From positions 1-55,808 of the forward strand of contig NZ_JAIOAB010000047.1 of the NCBI RefSeq assembly GCF_019890635.1: a stretch of DNA of 55,808 nucleotides, in the 5' to 3' direction. How positions within the stretch are numbered: the stretch's first letter is position 1; every line of letters begins with the position of its first letter. This document shows positions 15,828-24,762 of the stretch, piece by piece. Under the pieces are notes generated by a model, which worked only from the letters and a program-made list of their open reading frames with translations, made no database searches and was not told where the DNA came from. The stretch is from Streptomyces sennicomposti (GTDB lineage: Bacteria; Actinomycetota; Actinomycetes; Streptomycetales; Streptomycetaceae). The translations under genes were made by a program, and so were the position numbers.

Positions 15828-18272
15828 ATGGCACAGGGCACGGTCCAGGTGACGCACACCGGCACATCGCGGTGGCGGCGCCGCACGGGTGAGTACGCAT
15901 CGCTCGCCGCCGCCCTGGAGGCCGCGGCGGACGGCGACGTCCTCACCGTCGCCCCCGGCACCTACCGCGAGAACCTCGTCGTCCAGCGGGCGGTGACCCT
16001 GCGCGGCCCCGAGGGCTCCCCCGGCTCGGTGCGGATCGCGCCCGCCGACGGGGTGCCGCTGACCGTGCGCGCCTCAGCGGTGGTGCAGGACCTGCACGTG
16101 GAGGGCCAGGACGCCGCCGCGCCCGCCCTGCTGGTGGAGGAGGGCACGCCGGAGCTGAGGGACGTGCGGATCGTGACCCGGTCCGCGTCCGGCATCGAGG
16201 TGCGCTCCGGCGCCCGGCCCACCGTGCGGCGCTGCACGGTGGACAACCCGGCCGGCATCGGCATCGCCGTGCTCGACGGCGGCGGCGGGCTGTTCGAGGA
16301 GTGCGAGATCGTCGCGGCCGGTCAGTCGGGCGTGGCCGTCCGCGGCGGCGCCCGGCCCCGCCTGGAACGCTGCCGGGTGCACCACGCCTCGGGCGCGGGC
16401 ATCACCGTGACCGGCGACAACTCCGCGCTGGAGGCGGTGGGGTGCGAGGTCTACGAGGTGCGGGGCAGCGGTCTGCAGATCACCGGGCGCGGCACCGCGC
16501 ACCTGACCGACTGCGATGTGCACCGCACCGCCGCGGACGGCGTCACCCTCGACACGGACGCGGTCCTCACCCTCGCCGACTGCCGTCTGCACGACATCCC
16601 GGAGAACGCGGTGGATCTCAGGTCGCGTTCGGTGCTGACGCTGACCCGTACCACCGTGCAGCGGTTCGGGCGCAACGGCCTGTCGGTGTGGGACCCGGGC
16701 ACCCGCGTGGACGCCAACCAGTGCGAGATCTCCGACAGCACGGGCGACTACCCGGCGGTGTGGGTCAGCGACGGGGCGACCGCGGTCCTCGACTCCTGCC
16801 GGGTGCACGACGTGCCGGACGCGCTGTTCGTCCTGGACCGCGGATCGCGCGCGGACGTCGTCGACAGCGATCTGTCCCAGGTGCGCAACACGGCGGTGTC
16901 GGTGAGCGACGGCGCGACCGCGCAGCTCGACGACTGCCGGATCAAGGACGCCGCCACCGGCGCCTGGTTCCGCGACCACGGCAGCGGCGGCACGCTCAAC
17001 AACTGCACCGTGGACGGCGCGCAGACCGGCGTGATCGTCACCAAGGGCGCCGACCCGGCCATCGAGCGCTGCACGATCGTCTCCCCCGCCGAGGCCGGGT
17101 TCTACGTCTCCGCCGGGGGCCGCGGCAGTTTCCTCGGCTGCCGGGTCACGGGCAGCGGCGGCTACGGCTTCCATGTGATCGACGGCTGCCGTACGACGCT
17201 GCGCAAGTGCCGTACCGAGCGGTGTGCGCGCGGCGGCTTCGAGTTCGCCGACGGCGGCGCGGAGGCGGCCGGTTCGGGCCCCGTGGTCGAGGACTGCACC
17301 AGCGACGAGAGCGGCGGCGTACGCCCGCCGTCGGCGACCGCCGAGACCGTCGGGCAGACGGCGAGTGCGTCGCCCGGGCTGCTGGGCACGCTGCCCGGCC
17401 GGCGCGCCACCGAGCCGGAGCCGGTGCGCTCCGCGCCGGCGCCCGAGCCGGAGCGGCCCGAGCGCAGCGCGAAGGACGTGCTGGGCGAACTGGACGCGCT
17501 GGTGGGCCTGGAGAGCGTTAAGCGGGAGGTGCGTGCCCTCACCGACATGATCGAGGTGGGCCGGCGCCGGCAGCAGGCGGGGCTGAAGGCCGCCTCGGTC
17601 AAGCGGCATCTGGTCTTCACCGGTTCCCCGGGCACCGGCAAGACGACCGTCGCCCGGCTGTACGGCGAGATCCTGGCCTCCCTCGGGGTGCTGGAGAAGG
17701 GCCATCTCGTGGAGGTGTCCCGGGTCGATCTGGTCGGCGAGCACATCGGCTCCACCGCGATCCGCACCCAGGAGGCGTTCGAACGGGCCCGCGGCGGCGT
17801 GCTGTTCATCGACGAGGCGTACGCCCTCTCGCCCGAGGACGCCGGGCGCGACTTCGGCAAGGAGGCCATCGACACGCTGGTGAAGCTGATGGAGGACCAC
17901 CGCGACGCGGTCGTGGTGATCGTGGCCGGCTACACCGCCGAGATGGAGCGCTTCCTGTCGGTCAACCCGGGTGTGGCGTCCCGTTTCTCGCGCACCATCA
18001 CCTTCAGCGACTACGGCCCGGAAGAGCTGCTGCGGATCGTCGAGCAGCAGGCCGAGGAGCACGAGTACCGGCTCGCGCCGGGGGCCGAGGAGGCGCTGCT
18101 GAAGTACTTCGCGGCGCTGCCGAAGGGCGCGGCGTTCGGCAACGGCCGTACCGCGCGCCAGACGTTCGAGGCGATGGTGGAGCGGCACGCGGGCCGGGTG
18201 GCGCAGTTCGCCGATCCCAGCACCGACGATCTGACGCTGCTCTACCCGGAGGACCTGCCCGCGCTGCCCTGA
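15828..18272 (+). CDS. Right-handed beta-helix / AAA+ ATPase fusion (CbbX/SpoVK-type)
   Basis: This 814-residue protein has two parts. Residues about 20-490 are repeated short beta-strands of the pectate-lyase/NosD type, with turns like GARPTVRRCTVDN, GARPRLERCRVHH and GADPAIERCTIV. A charged linker (about 495-540) leads to an AAA+ domain of the CbbX/SpoVK/EccA group. That domain has Walker A GSPGTGKT at 599-606, Walker B GVLFIDEAYAL with Asp662, and a C-terminal GNGRTARQTFE block. There is no signal peptide, so the beta-helix is cytosolic and may be a docking scaffold for the ATPase. Related ATPases remodel Rubisco or act with type VII secretion, but no such genes are near. ATG 15828 has GAGGTGGGGG twelve bases upstream. 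Confidence 0.88.
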   Translation: MAQGTVQVTHTGTSRWRRRTGEYASLAAALEAAADGDVLTVAPGTYRENLVVQRAVTLRGPEGSPGSVRIAPADGVPLTVRASAVVQDLHVEGQDAAAPALLVEEGTPELRDVRIVTRSASGIEVRSGARPTVRRCTVDNPAGIGIAVLDGGGGLFEECEIVAAGQSGVAVRGGARPRLERCRVHHASGAGITVTGDNSALEAVGCEVYEVRGSGLQITGRGTAHLTDCDVHRTAADGVTLDTDAVLTLADCRLHDIPENAVDLRSRSVLTLTRTTVQRFGRNGLSVWDPGTRVDANQCEISDSTGDYPAVWVSDGATAVLDSCRVHDVPDALFVLDRGSRADVVDSDLSQVRNTAVSVSDGATAQLDDCRIKDAATGAWFRDHGSGGTLNNCTVDGAQTGVIVTKGADPAIERCTIVSPAEAGFYVSAGGRGSFLGCRVTGSGGYGFHVIDGCRTTLRKCRTERCARGGFEFADGGAEAAGSGPVVEDCTSDESGGVRPPSATAETVGQTASASPGLLGTLPGRRATEPEPVRSAPAPEPERPERSAKDVLGELDALVGLESVKREVRALTDMIEVGRRRQQAGLKAASVKRHLVFTGSPGTGKTTVARLYGEILASLGVLEKGHLVEVSRVDLVGEHIGSTAIRTQEAFERARGGVLFIDEAYALSPEDAGRDFGKEAIDTLVKLMEDHRDAVVVIVAGYTAEMERFLSVNPGVASRFSRTITFSDYGPEELLRIVEQQAEEHEYRLAPGAEEALLKYFAALPKGAAFGNGRTARQTFEAMVERHAGRVAQFADPSTDDLTLLYPEDLPALP

Positions 18273-20692
18273 GCGCCCGAGCCGTCGGCGTCGGCCTCCT
18301 CGCCGGTGGCGGGGCGGGGCGCGGGCAGGTCGGGGCGCAGCCGGGCCAGGAGCCGTGCGCGTTCCTCGGCGAAGGCGGGGTCGGCCCGGTAGTTGGAGTG
18401 GCCGAGGATCGGGGCGGGCAGCGGGTGCGCGGGGGTGCGGCCGTAGGCGAGGGGGTCCTTCAGCGGGGCGCGGTCCACGTCGTCGCAGGGGTCCGCTCCG
18501 GGGGCCGGGCCGGTGTCCGGGGCGTGGCCGCCGGGGACGCGGACCGGGCCGCCGATGGGGTCGGTGAGCCGGTACAGGTTGCGCCAGCAGTCCGCGTCGC
18601 GGTGCAGCGCGGTGAGGGCCGCGGGCCCGAAATGGGCCGGGAACCAGCGGCCGTAGAGCCGCTCCAGCGGGCAGCCGTAGGTCAGCAGGGCGACCCGGCG
18701 CCGTACCGCGGCCGGCAGCTGCCAGACCGCGGCGGCGGCCAGCACGCTGCCCTGGGAGTGGCCGGACAGGACGAGCCGGCCGCCGGTCGCGCCGGTCCAG
18801 GTCGCCATCCGCCAGGTCAGGTCGGGCACCGCGCGTTCGGCGTAGCAGGGCGGGGCGAAGGGGTGGGCGGCGCGCGGCCAGAAGGTGCCGACGTCCCACA
18901 GGATGCCGATGGTGCGCCGGGCCGAGGCGTCCTTGTAGGCGCGCCGGCCCCAGGTGACGAACAGTATGAAGCCGAGGCCGACCAGCCAGGAGCCCAGCGC
19001 CTGCGCGGTGTCGGCCGCGCCCGCCACGAAGCGGGGCGTCCCGGCGGCGGCCTGCGCGGGGGTGGTGTGGAAGCCGAGGCCGCCGACGAGGGCGACGGCG
19101 CTCAGCAGCAGGGTGACGGCGCAGGTGACGCCGACGACGCGGGGCGCTTCGTCGGTGAGGCCGGCCAGCGCGCGGACGCGGGCGATGCGGTGGGTGCGCG
19201 CGGGGTCCGGCGGATCGTCCGGGTAGTCGCGCGCCACGGCCGCTTCGCCGGCGCGGGCCAGCCGGCGGGCGCGCAGGGCGAGCCGGGCGGCGAGCACGAG
19301 CAGGACGACGAGCAGCGGCGGGATGACGGAGGCCTGCCAGGTCAGCAGGACGGGCGGGCCGGGTATGGACGTGCCGTCGCCGTCCAGCCAGTCGGCGACC
19401 CGTTGCGCGACCCCGCCGGTCATCACGCCGCCGAGGGCGCAGGCCAGCAGGGCGACCGCCGGTCCGCCGAGGCCGCGCAGGGCGGCGCGGGGGTCGGGGA
19501 GCGTGCGGTACAGGGCGAGCGAGGCGAGGCTCAGGACGATCACCAGGAGGCCCTGGACCAGGGTGAGGGAGCCGAAGGCGGCGTCCGCGGCGAGGCGGCC
19601 CGTGGCGTGCCAGGCGGGGCGCGCCCAGCCGGCGTAGAGGGCGGCGCACAGCAGCAGGAGCAGGGCCCCGAGCGGCAGGCCGCGCACGAGGTGGCGGTCG
19701 AGCCGCCGGTCGAGGCGGTGCTCGCTGCGGCCCCGGCGGCAGACCGTGCTAACGGCGAGAGCCGCGGTGGCGGCCAGTGCGGCCTGGAGCAGCCAGCCGA
19801 GCAGGTCGAGGAGCGCGGGGCCGCCGGGGCGGCGGTCGAAGTGCGCGGCGGGGACGGCGAGCGCCGCGGCCACGGTCAGCAGGCCGACGGCGGTGTGCGC
19901 GGCGCGCAGCCGGGCCACCAGGCGGCGTCCGTACCAGAAGCCGGGCCGGCTCAGCGCGCCGTCGGCGCTCTCCCCTTCCGCCTCGGGCGCGGAGCCGTGG
20001 TGCGGGGGCTGCTGGGACTCGTAGGCGCTCCAGGTACGGTGGGAGAGGTACCACAGGAGGCCGGTGAGGGCGGTGGGGATCGCGGCGGCGAGGGCGAGGC
20101 GGCGGCCGGGCGTGCTCCACCAGCCGGCGCCGGGGGCCAGGAAGCCGAGCCAGGAGTGGCGCGCGGCGCACGCGCGCGTGCCCGCGCACTGCCAGGCGGC
20201 GAGGTCGAGCGCGACCTCGCAGGCGGCGGCGGCGAACAGCACCGTGAGGGTCAGGCCGGTGAGCCTGACCAGCAGTCCGTACAGGCGGACGGTGCGGGGG
20301 CGGCCGCGGGTGGTGGGGCGCATCCAGTGGGCGAGGTTGACGACCATGAACGGCAGCAGCAACAGCCACAGGGCGCGGCTGCCGTCGCCGGAGGTGAGGT
20401 TGCACCAGACGTAGGCCTCGGGCACCGGGCCGTCGCGGTGGCCCTCGGGCCGTGACTCGGCGTCGGCGTCGGCGGCGCGCCGGTAGAGGGCGGCGGTGTC
20501 GTCCCCGGAGACCCGGACCGTGTGCGGGTCGTCCAGCATCTCCTGGGGTGTGGTGCCGCCGACTCCGTGGACCAGGAGTTCCAGGGCGGGTCGCGGCCCG
20601 GGCGGCGGTGTCCGCGGGCGGGTGGCCGCGCGGTCCACCGGGTGGTCCCCGGCCGGACGGTCCGCCCGGAGGCTCCGCTCTGTGCGTTTCAC
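18242..20692 (-). CDS. Multi-pass membrane protein with serine hydrolase (lipase/esterase) domain
   Basis: This protein of about 816 residues starts with LELLVHGVGGTTPQEMLDDP, the oxyanion-hole region of an alpha/beta hydrolase. It then has about ten transmembrane segments (about residues 115-590). The hydrolase resumes with RLVLSGHSQGSVLAAAA, whose GHSQGS (644-649) gives nucleophile Ser646, and a conserved C-terminal part (LTYGCPLERLYGRWFP, NLYRLTDPIGG, HSNYRADPAF). Membranes thus interrupt the hydrolase fold between its first strand and the nucleophile elbow. GTG 20692 is chosen; GTG 20701 is an alternative. Its stop lies inside the last codons of the convergent AAA+ gene, a 31-base overlap. 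The substrate is unknown. Confidence 0.85.
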   Translation of the reverse strand: MKRTERSLRADRPAGDHPVDRAATRPRTPPPGPRPALELLVHGVGGTTPQEMLDDPHTVRVSGDDTAALYRRAADADAESRPEGHRDGPVPEAYVWCNLTSGDGSRALWLLLLPFMVVNLAHWMRPTTRGRPRTVRLYGLLVRLTGLTLTVLFAAAACEVALDLAAWQCAGTRACAARHSWLGFLAPGAGWWSTPGRRLALAAAIPTALTGLLWYLSHRTWSAYESQQPPHHGSAPEAEGESADGALSRPGFWYGRRLVARLRAAHTAVGLLTVAAALAVPAAHFDRRPGGPALLDLLGWLLQAALAATAALAVSTVCRRGRSEHRLDRRLDRHLVRGLPLGALLLLLCAALYAGWARPAWHATGRLAADAAFGSLTLVQGLLVIVLSLASLALYRTLPDPRAALRGLGGPAVALLACALGGVMTGGVAQRVADWLDGDGTSIPGPPVLLTWQASVIPPLLVVLLVLAARLALRARRLARAGEAAVARDYPDDPPDPARTHRIARVRALAGLTDEAPRVVGVTCAVTLLLSAVALVGGLGFHTTPAQAAAGTPRFVAGAADTAQALGSWLVGLGFILFVTWGRRAYKDASARRTIGILWDVGTFWPRAAHPFAPPCYAERAVPDLTWRMATWTGATGGRLVLSGHSQGSVLAAAAVWQLPAAVRRRVALLTYGCPLERLYGRWFPAHFGPAALTALHRDADCWRNLYRLTDPIGGPVRVPGGHAPDTGPAPGADPCDDVDRAPLKDPLAYGRTPAHPLPAPILGHSNYRADPAFAEERARLLARLRPDLPAPRPATGEEADADGSGAQGSAGRSSG

Positions 20693-20993
20693 CGCCCGCA
20701 CCCCCCGTGGCCGTGCCGTCGCGCGTCTCCTCGCGGGAACAGGATGCTCGGTGGTGACGTGCGCCACACCTGCCGCCGGGGGAATGCGCCCGATCCGGTG
20801 ACGTCCGCCGCGCGCCGGGCGTGTCGCACGGTGCTTCGCACGGCGTCGGGTGCGTGTCGGGCGGGCGGTGCCGCGGTGTCCGGCGCCCCGTGAAAGGATG
20901 GGGCGCCCGTGAGGCACCGCCCATGACGAGCCCCTTGTCGCGGCGGGCGCCGGGCGTGTCGGGCGGCTTGAGGCGAAAGGAACCGGAGCACGC
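20693..20993. other. Divergent regulatory region with a large nested stem-loop
   Basis: This 301-base spacer separates the membrane hydrolase (minus) from the DeoR gene (plus). At 20863-20922 two perfect stems nest: GGGCGGTGCC (20863-20872) pairs with GGCACCGCCC (20913-20922), and GGCGCCCC (20882-20889) pairs with GGGGCGCC (20900-20907). A five-codon frame GTG AGG CAC CGC CCA TGA lies at 20909-20926. The structure ends 71 bases before the DeoR start and may be an attenuator, terminator or operator. Confidence 0.5.
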
Positions 20994-21839
20994 GTGAGTG
21001 AGAATCAGAACCTCCTCGCGGAGCAGCGGCGGGCCCTGATCCTGGACGAGGTCCGGCGCCGCGGCGGGGTCCGGGTCAACGAGCTGACGCGCAAGCTCGG
21101 CGTGTCGGACATGACGGTCCGCCGCGACCTGGACGCGCTGGCCCGGCAGGGCATGCTGGAGAAGGTGCACGGCGGCGCGGTGCCGGTGGTGGAGGCGAGC
21201 ACGCACGAGCCGGGCTTCGAGGCCAAGTCGGGTCTGGAGCTGACGGCCAAGGAGGACATCGCGCGGGCGGCGGCCCAACTGGTCGCGCCGGGCTCGGCGA
21301 TCGCGCTCTCGGGCGGTACGACGACGTACGCGCTGGCCCATCATCTGGTGGACGTGCCAGATCTGACGGTGGTCACCAACTCGGTGCGGGTCGCGGACGT
21401 CTTCCACACCGCGCAGCGCACCTCCGGCCAGCGGCAGGGCTCGGCGACGGTGGTGCTGACCGGCGGGGTGCGCACCCCGTCCGACTCGCTGGTCGGGCCG
21501 GTGGCGGACCAGGCGATCGCCGCGCTCCACTTCGACGTGCTGTTCCTCGGTGTGCACGGGATATCGGCCGAGGCCGGGCTGTCGACGCCGAACCTCGCCG
21601 AGGCGGAGACCAACCGGCGTCTGGTGCAGTCCGCACGGCGGGTCGTGGTGGTCGCCGACCACACCAAGTGGGGCGTGGTGGGCCTGAGTTCCTTCGCCAC
21701 GCTGGACCGGATCGACACCCTCGTCACGGACGCCGGACTGCCACCGGAGGCGCGCGCCGAGATCGCGGAGCACCTGCGGCTGGTGGTGGCCGGGGAGAGC
21801 GGGGAGTCCGGGGAGACCGGCCAGCCGACGGACGCCTGA
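20994..21839 (+). CDS. DeoR-family transcriptional regulator
   Basis: This 281-residue protein has an N-terminal winged helix-turn-helix (VRVNELTRKLGVSDMTVRRD) and a DeoR effector domain with sugar-phosphate-binding loops (SGGTTTYALAHHL, VTNSVRVADVF, TGGVRTPSDSLVGP). It is probably a repressor released by a phosphorylated sugar or similar metabolite. The target is not obvious, since the neighbours are a membrane hydrolase and a cysteine desulfhydrase-like enzyme. GTG 20994 has GGAG seven bases upstream. The C-terminus ends in a short Gly/Glu/Ser tail of low complexity. Confidence 0.92.
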   Translation: MSENQNLLAEQRRALILDEVRRRGGVRVNELTRKLGVSDMTVRRDLDALARQGMLEKVHGGAVPVVEASTHEPGFEAKSGLELTAKEDIARAAAQLVAPGSAIALSGGTTTYALAHHLVDVPDLTVVTNSVRVADVFHTAQRTSGQRQGSATVVLTGGVRTPSDSLVGPVADQAIAALHFDVLFLGVHGISAEAGLSTPNLAEAETNRRLVQSARRVVVVADHTKWGVVGLSSFATLDRIDTLVTDAGLPPEARAEIAEHLRLVVAGESGESGETGQPTDA

Positions 21840-21936
21840 GCGCCCGTCGGCTGCGGGGCGCGGTGCCGGGCCCCGTGGACCGACGGCCTCGGGACACGGC
21901 CGCCTGACGGCCGGCGCACGGCAGTCCTCGCACCGC

Positions 21937-21980
21937 CCGTCGCGGCAGCCGGACCGTCCGTCGCGGCAGCCGGGCCGGCC
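21937..21980. repeat. Two-copy direct repeat (CGTCGCGGCAGCCGG)
   Basis: Two copies of a unit of about 21 bp containing CGTCGCGGCAGCCGG lie in the convergent spacer between the DeoR gene and the Cds1-like gene. Confidence 0.55.
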
Positions 21981-21989
21981 CTCGCGCGG

Positions 21990-23114
21990 TCAGGCCGGCC
22001 AGGCCCCCGTGGCCAGGAACGACTCGATCGCCGCCGTGTACGGCGCGGCGTCCAGGCCCTGTTCGGCCAGCCACGCGTCGGAGTAGTACTTGTCGAGGTA
22101 GCGGTCCCCCGGGTCGCACAGCAGCGTCACCACACTGCCCCGGCGGCCCTGCGCCACCATCTCCGCGACGATCTTCAGCGCGCTCCACAGACCGGTGCCG
22201 GTGGACCCGCCCGCCTTGCGGCCGATGGCCCCCTCCAGGGCGCGCACGGCGGCCACGGCGGCGGCGTCCGGCACCTTCATCATCCGGTCGATCGCCCCGG
22301 GCACGAAGCTCGGTTCCATGCGCGGCCGGCCGATGCCCTCGATGCGCGAACCGCAGTCGCAGGTGACGTCCGGGTCGCCGGTGGTCCAGCCGTCGAAGAA
22401 ACAGGAGTTGTCCGGGTCGGCGACGCAGATACGGGTGTCGTACTGCATGTAGTGGACGTAGCGCGCGAGGGTCGCCGAGGTGCCTCCGGTGCCCGCGGTG
22501 GCGACGATCCACGCCGGTTCGGGGAAGCGCTCCAGCTCGAGCTGGCGGAAGATGGACTCGGCGATGTTGTTGTTGCCGCGCCAGTCCGTGGCCCGCTCGG
22601 CGTAGGTGAACTGGTCCATGTAGTGGCCGCCGGTCTCCACCGCGAGCCGGGCGGAGGCCTCGTACATGGTGCGCGGGTCGTCCACGAAGTGGCAGCGGCC
22701 GCCGTGGAACTCGATCAGACGGCACTTCTCGGCGCTGGTCGTGCGCGGCATCACCGCGATGAACGGCACCCCGATCAGCTTGGCGAAGTACGCCTCGGAG
22801 ACGGCCGTCGAGCCGCTGGACGCCTCGATCACGGGACGGTCGGGCCGGATCCAGCCGTTGCACAGGCCGTACAGGAACAGGGAGCGCGCGAGGCGGTGCT
22901 TGAGGCTGCCGGTCGGGTGGGTCGACTCGTCCTTCAGATAGAGGTCGATGCCCCACTCCTCGGGCAGCGGGAAGCGCAGCAGATGGGTGTCGGCGGACCG
23001 GTTGGCGTCGGCCTGGACCTTGCGGACCGCTTCTTTGAGCCAGTTCCGGTAGCCGGTGTCGCTGCGGTCGACGTCGAGGGTGTCGCCGGTCCGGCGCTGC
23101 TCGGTGGTGCTCAC
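21990..23114 (-). CDS. PLP-dependent cysteine synthase-family protein, Cds1-like cysteine desulfhydrase
   Basis: This 374-residue fold-type II PLP enzyme carries HPTGSLKHRLA with the PLP lysine Lys72, then the substrate loop EASSGSTAVSEAY and a glycine-rich phosphate loop (GGSTGTGLW). The stretch RSADTHLLRFPLPEEWGIDL resembles mycobacterial Cds1 (Rv3684), which releases hydrogen sulfide from cysteine. True cysteine synthases are shorter and lack this N-terminus. I chose GTG 23114, which has AGGAGT seven bases upstream. An ATG at 23204 would add 30 residues that look like leader sequence. It is probably cytosolic sulfur metabolism; the exact reaction is not proven. Confidence 0.88.
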   Translation of the reverse strand: MSTTEQRRTGDTLDVDRSDTGYRNWLKEAVRKVQADANRSADTHLLRFPLPEEWGIDLYLKDESTHPTGSLKHRLARSLFLYGLCNGWIRPDRPVIEASSGSTAVSEAYFAKLIGVPFIAVMPRTTSAEKCRLIEFHGGRCHFVDDPRTMYEASARLAVETGGHYMDQFTYAERATDWRGNNNIAESIFRQLELERFPEPAWIVATAGTGGTSATLARYVHYMQYDTRICVADPDNSCFFDGWTTGDPDVTCDCGSRIEGIGRPRMEPSFVPGAIDRMMKVPDAAAVAAVRALEGAIGRKAGGSTGTGLWSALKIVAEMVAQGRRGSVVTLLCDPGDRYLDKYYSDAWLAEQGLDAAPYTAAIESFLATGAWPA

Positions 23115-23486
23115 GGCGGGACTCCTAACGATGGGCGCCGACGGCGTGTCGCGCGGCCGGACGTCATCGATGATAGACACCTTCCGCAAGCTTCTCACCT
23201 GCATAAACGCCTCTTTGAGCGGCCCAAAGGCAGCCCTGGGGCGCGGCGCGCCAGAGCGCGTGCGGGGCGCATTCGCCGCATGGGCGGGGGCGCGTTCGCG
23301 CGAGTGCTCCGCGCGCCGTTCGCAAGCGCCCCACGTGCACTGGTGCCGGACGCGGAAGCGGGGCAGACTGCACCGCGCGGGGACGGAGAGCCGTACGGGA
23401 TGCGGGGCAGATCCCGCGCGGACGGCGCCGGCCCGTGAACCGGGCCGGACCGGCGGCCGGCGGCGTGTGCAAGGGGGCGGGCAGGG
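23115..23486. other. Spacer upstream of the Cds1-like gene
   Basis: This 372-base spacer is between divergent genes. An inverted repeat CTTTG-AGCGGCC-CAAAG lies near 23213-23229. A -10-like TATCAT (minus strand) lies near 23170, about 55 bases before the Cds1-like start. The rest shows no gene. Confidence 0.35.
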
Positions 23487-23810
23487 ATGGCGGAACCGGA
23501 GTTCACGGCCACGGGCGTGCGGATCGCCAGACGACTGCGCTCCCTCACCCGGGCCGGACGGGTCCGGATCAGCGACGGCAGGCTGGAGCTGCTCACCAGC
23601 TACGGCACGGTGATCGACAGCGCGCCGGTGAGCGCGGTGCGCGCGTCCAGGCCCTGGCTCGGCCCGGACGGCCGGGCGCGCGCCGACCTCGCCGGCACCC
23701 GGTACCTGCTGACCCTCAGCGACCGCGACCCCGCTCCCGGCGAGCCGGGGCCGCCCGCGGCGCGCCGGTTCATCGAGGCCGTCCGCAGGGCCGCGGGGCG
23801 CGGCGGCTGA
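23487..23810 (+). CDS. Conserved hypothetical protein, 107 residues
   Basis: This small basic protein (TGVRIARRLRSLTRAGRVRI, SAPVSAVRASRPWLGPDGRA) has no membrane segment and no family I recognise. Beta-strand propensity in LELLTSYGTVIDSAPVSAVR followed by TRYLLTLS resembles a small PH-like or RNA-binding barrel. GGGCAGGG precedes ATG 23487. Codon use is typical for the genome, and it ends 196 bases before the anti-sigma-type gene. Confidence 0.7.
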   Translation: MAEPEFTATGVRIARRLRSLTRAGRVRISDGRLELLTSYGTVIDSAPVSAVRASRPWLGPDGRARADLAGTRYLLTLSDRDPAPGEPGPPAARRFIEAVRRAAGRGG

Positions 23811-24006
23811 GCCGTCGCGAAGGTGGCGCGAAGTTGCGGTGCCGAACCCCTTGCGTCACGCTGGTCTCACGTCACTCTGGGTTTACCGGCGATAACGCTG
23901 CGAACCAGCCCGCCGGCCACGACAGCAGGCGGCAGTGTCATGCAGGCGTCCTGCTGCATCCGAAACGTCGTGTTCTTCCGGACCTCAACGTCGGGGAGTC
24001 GCAGCC

Positions 24007-24558
24007 GTGATCAGTCACCCAAGCAGGCACTGCACGGTGGAGCTCCAAGCCCTGCCGTCGCGGATCGGCCAGGTCCGCAGAATCGTATCGGCGCACTTGC
24101 GCTACTGGCATCTGGACCCTCTGATAGACCGGGCCGCGCTCGGTGTGACGGAGTTGCTGACCAACGTCCACCAGCACGCCCAGCCCGACAAGTTGTGCAC
24201 CGTCGAGCTCGAGTTCCTGCTCGACCGGCTCACCGTCTCCGTGCGCGACCACGATCCGCGTCTTCCCGTGGTGGAGGACATGGGCGACATCGCGCCACTG
24301 GCCACCGAAGGCCGGGGACTGGCGATGGTGGCCGCGATGAGCGAGAGCTGGGGCGCGCGCCCGGACGGCGAGGAGGGCAAGGTGGTGTGGTTCACCCTGC
24401 CCTCCGCCACCGCCCCGGTCGCCGTCACGGTGCCGGCGCGGGTGCCGCGACTGGCCGCCGGGGAGCAGCAGCCCGTACGCCGGTTCGCGGAGGTAGAACC
24501 CGCGCTCGACGGGGCGAGGGCCGCGCCCGTTCCCGCCCGTTCGCCCGTCCCCGGCTGA
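24007..24558 (+). CDS. ATP-binding anti-sigma/regulatory factor (RsbW-like HATPase)
   Basis: This 183-residue protein has a single GHKL ATPase domain: N box LGVTELLTNVHQHA with the Mg-binding Asn at about residue 48, then VRDHDPRLP and EGRGLAMVAAM. There is no phosphoacceptor domain, so it is of the RsbW/SpoIIAB type that binds sigma factors or phosphorylates anti-sigma antagonists. Streptomyces have dozens of these orphan genes, so the partner cannot be named. The C-terminal 50 residues are low-complexity Ala/Pro/Arg. GTG 24007 is preceded by GGGGAG. Confidence 0.88.
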   Translation: MISHPSRHCTVELQALPSRIGQVRRIVSAHLRYWHLDPLIDRAALGVTELLTNVHQHAQPDKLCTVELEFLLDRLTVSVRDHDPRLPVVEDMGDIAPLATEGRGLAMVAAMSESWGARPDGEEGKVVWFTLPSATAPVAVTVPARVPRLAAGEQQPVRRFAEVEPALDGARAAPVPARSPVPG

Positions 24559-24576
24559 CCGGGGGCGAGCCCGAGC

Positions 24577-24614
24577 GACGCCGTCACCGCCGGATTCCGG
24601 CCGGTGGCGGCGTC
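24577..24614. terminator. Long hairpin between convergent genes
   Basis: Arms GACGCCGTCACCGCCGG (24577-24593) and the complementary stretch ending GGTGGCGGCGTC (to 24614) form a stem of about 17 bp with one wobble and one bulge around ATT. It can serve the ATPase gene and the convergent SHOCT gene. Confidence 0.65.
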
Positions 24615-24762
24615 GGCCTCGGCGCCGGCCGGCGGAGCACGGTGCCGCCGTCCGGCCGCGGGGCGCGACGAGCGCGGTCCCGTGGGCCGCCGCCCGCGCG
24701 CGGAGTAGGCGGTGCCGTACTCCGTCGTGTGCGACGGGGCGCTGCGCCGCGGACCGCCGGCG

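Noticed and set aside
23115..23204. Longer start for the Cds1-like gene at 23204
   Set aside because: The added residues look non-coding, and a good ribosome site (AGGAGT) precedes the GTG at 23114.
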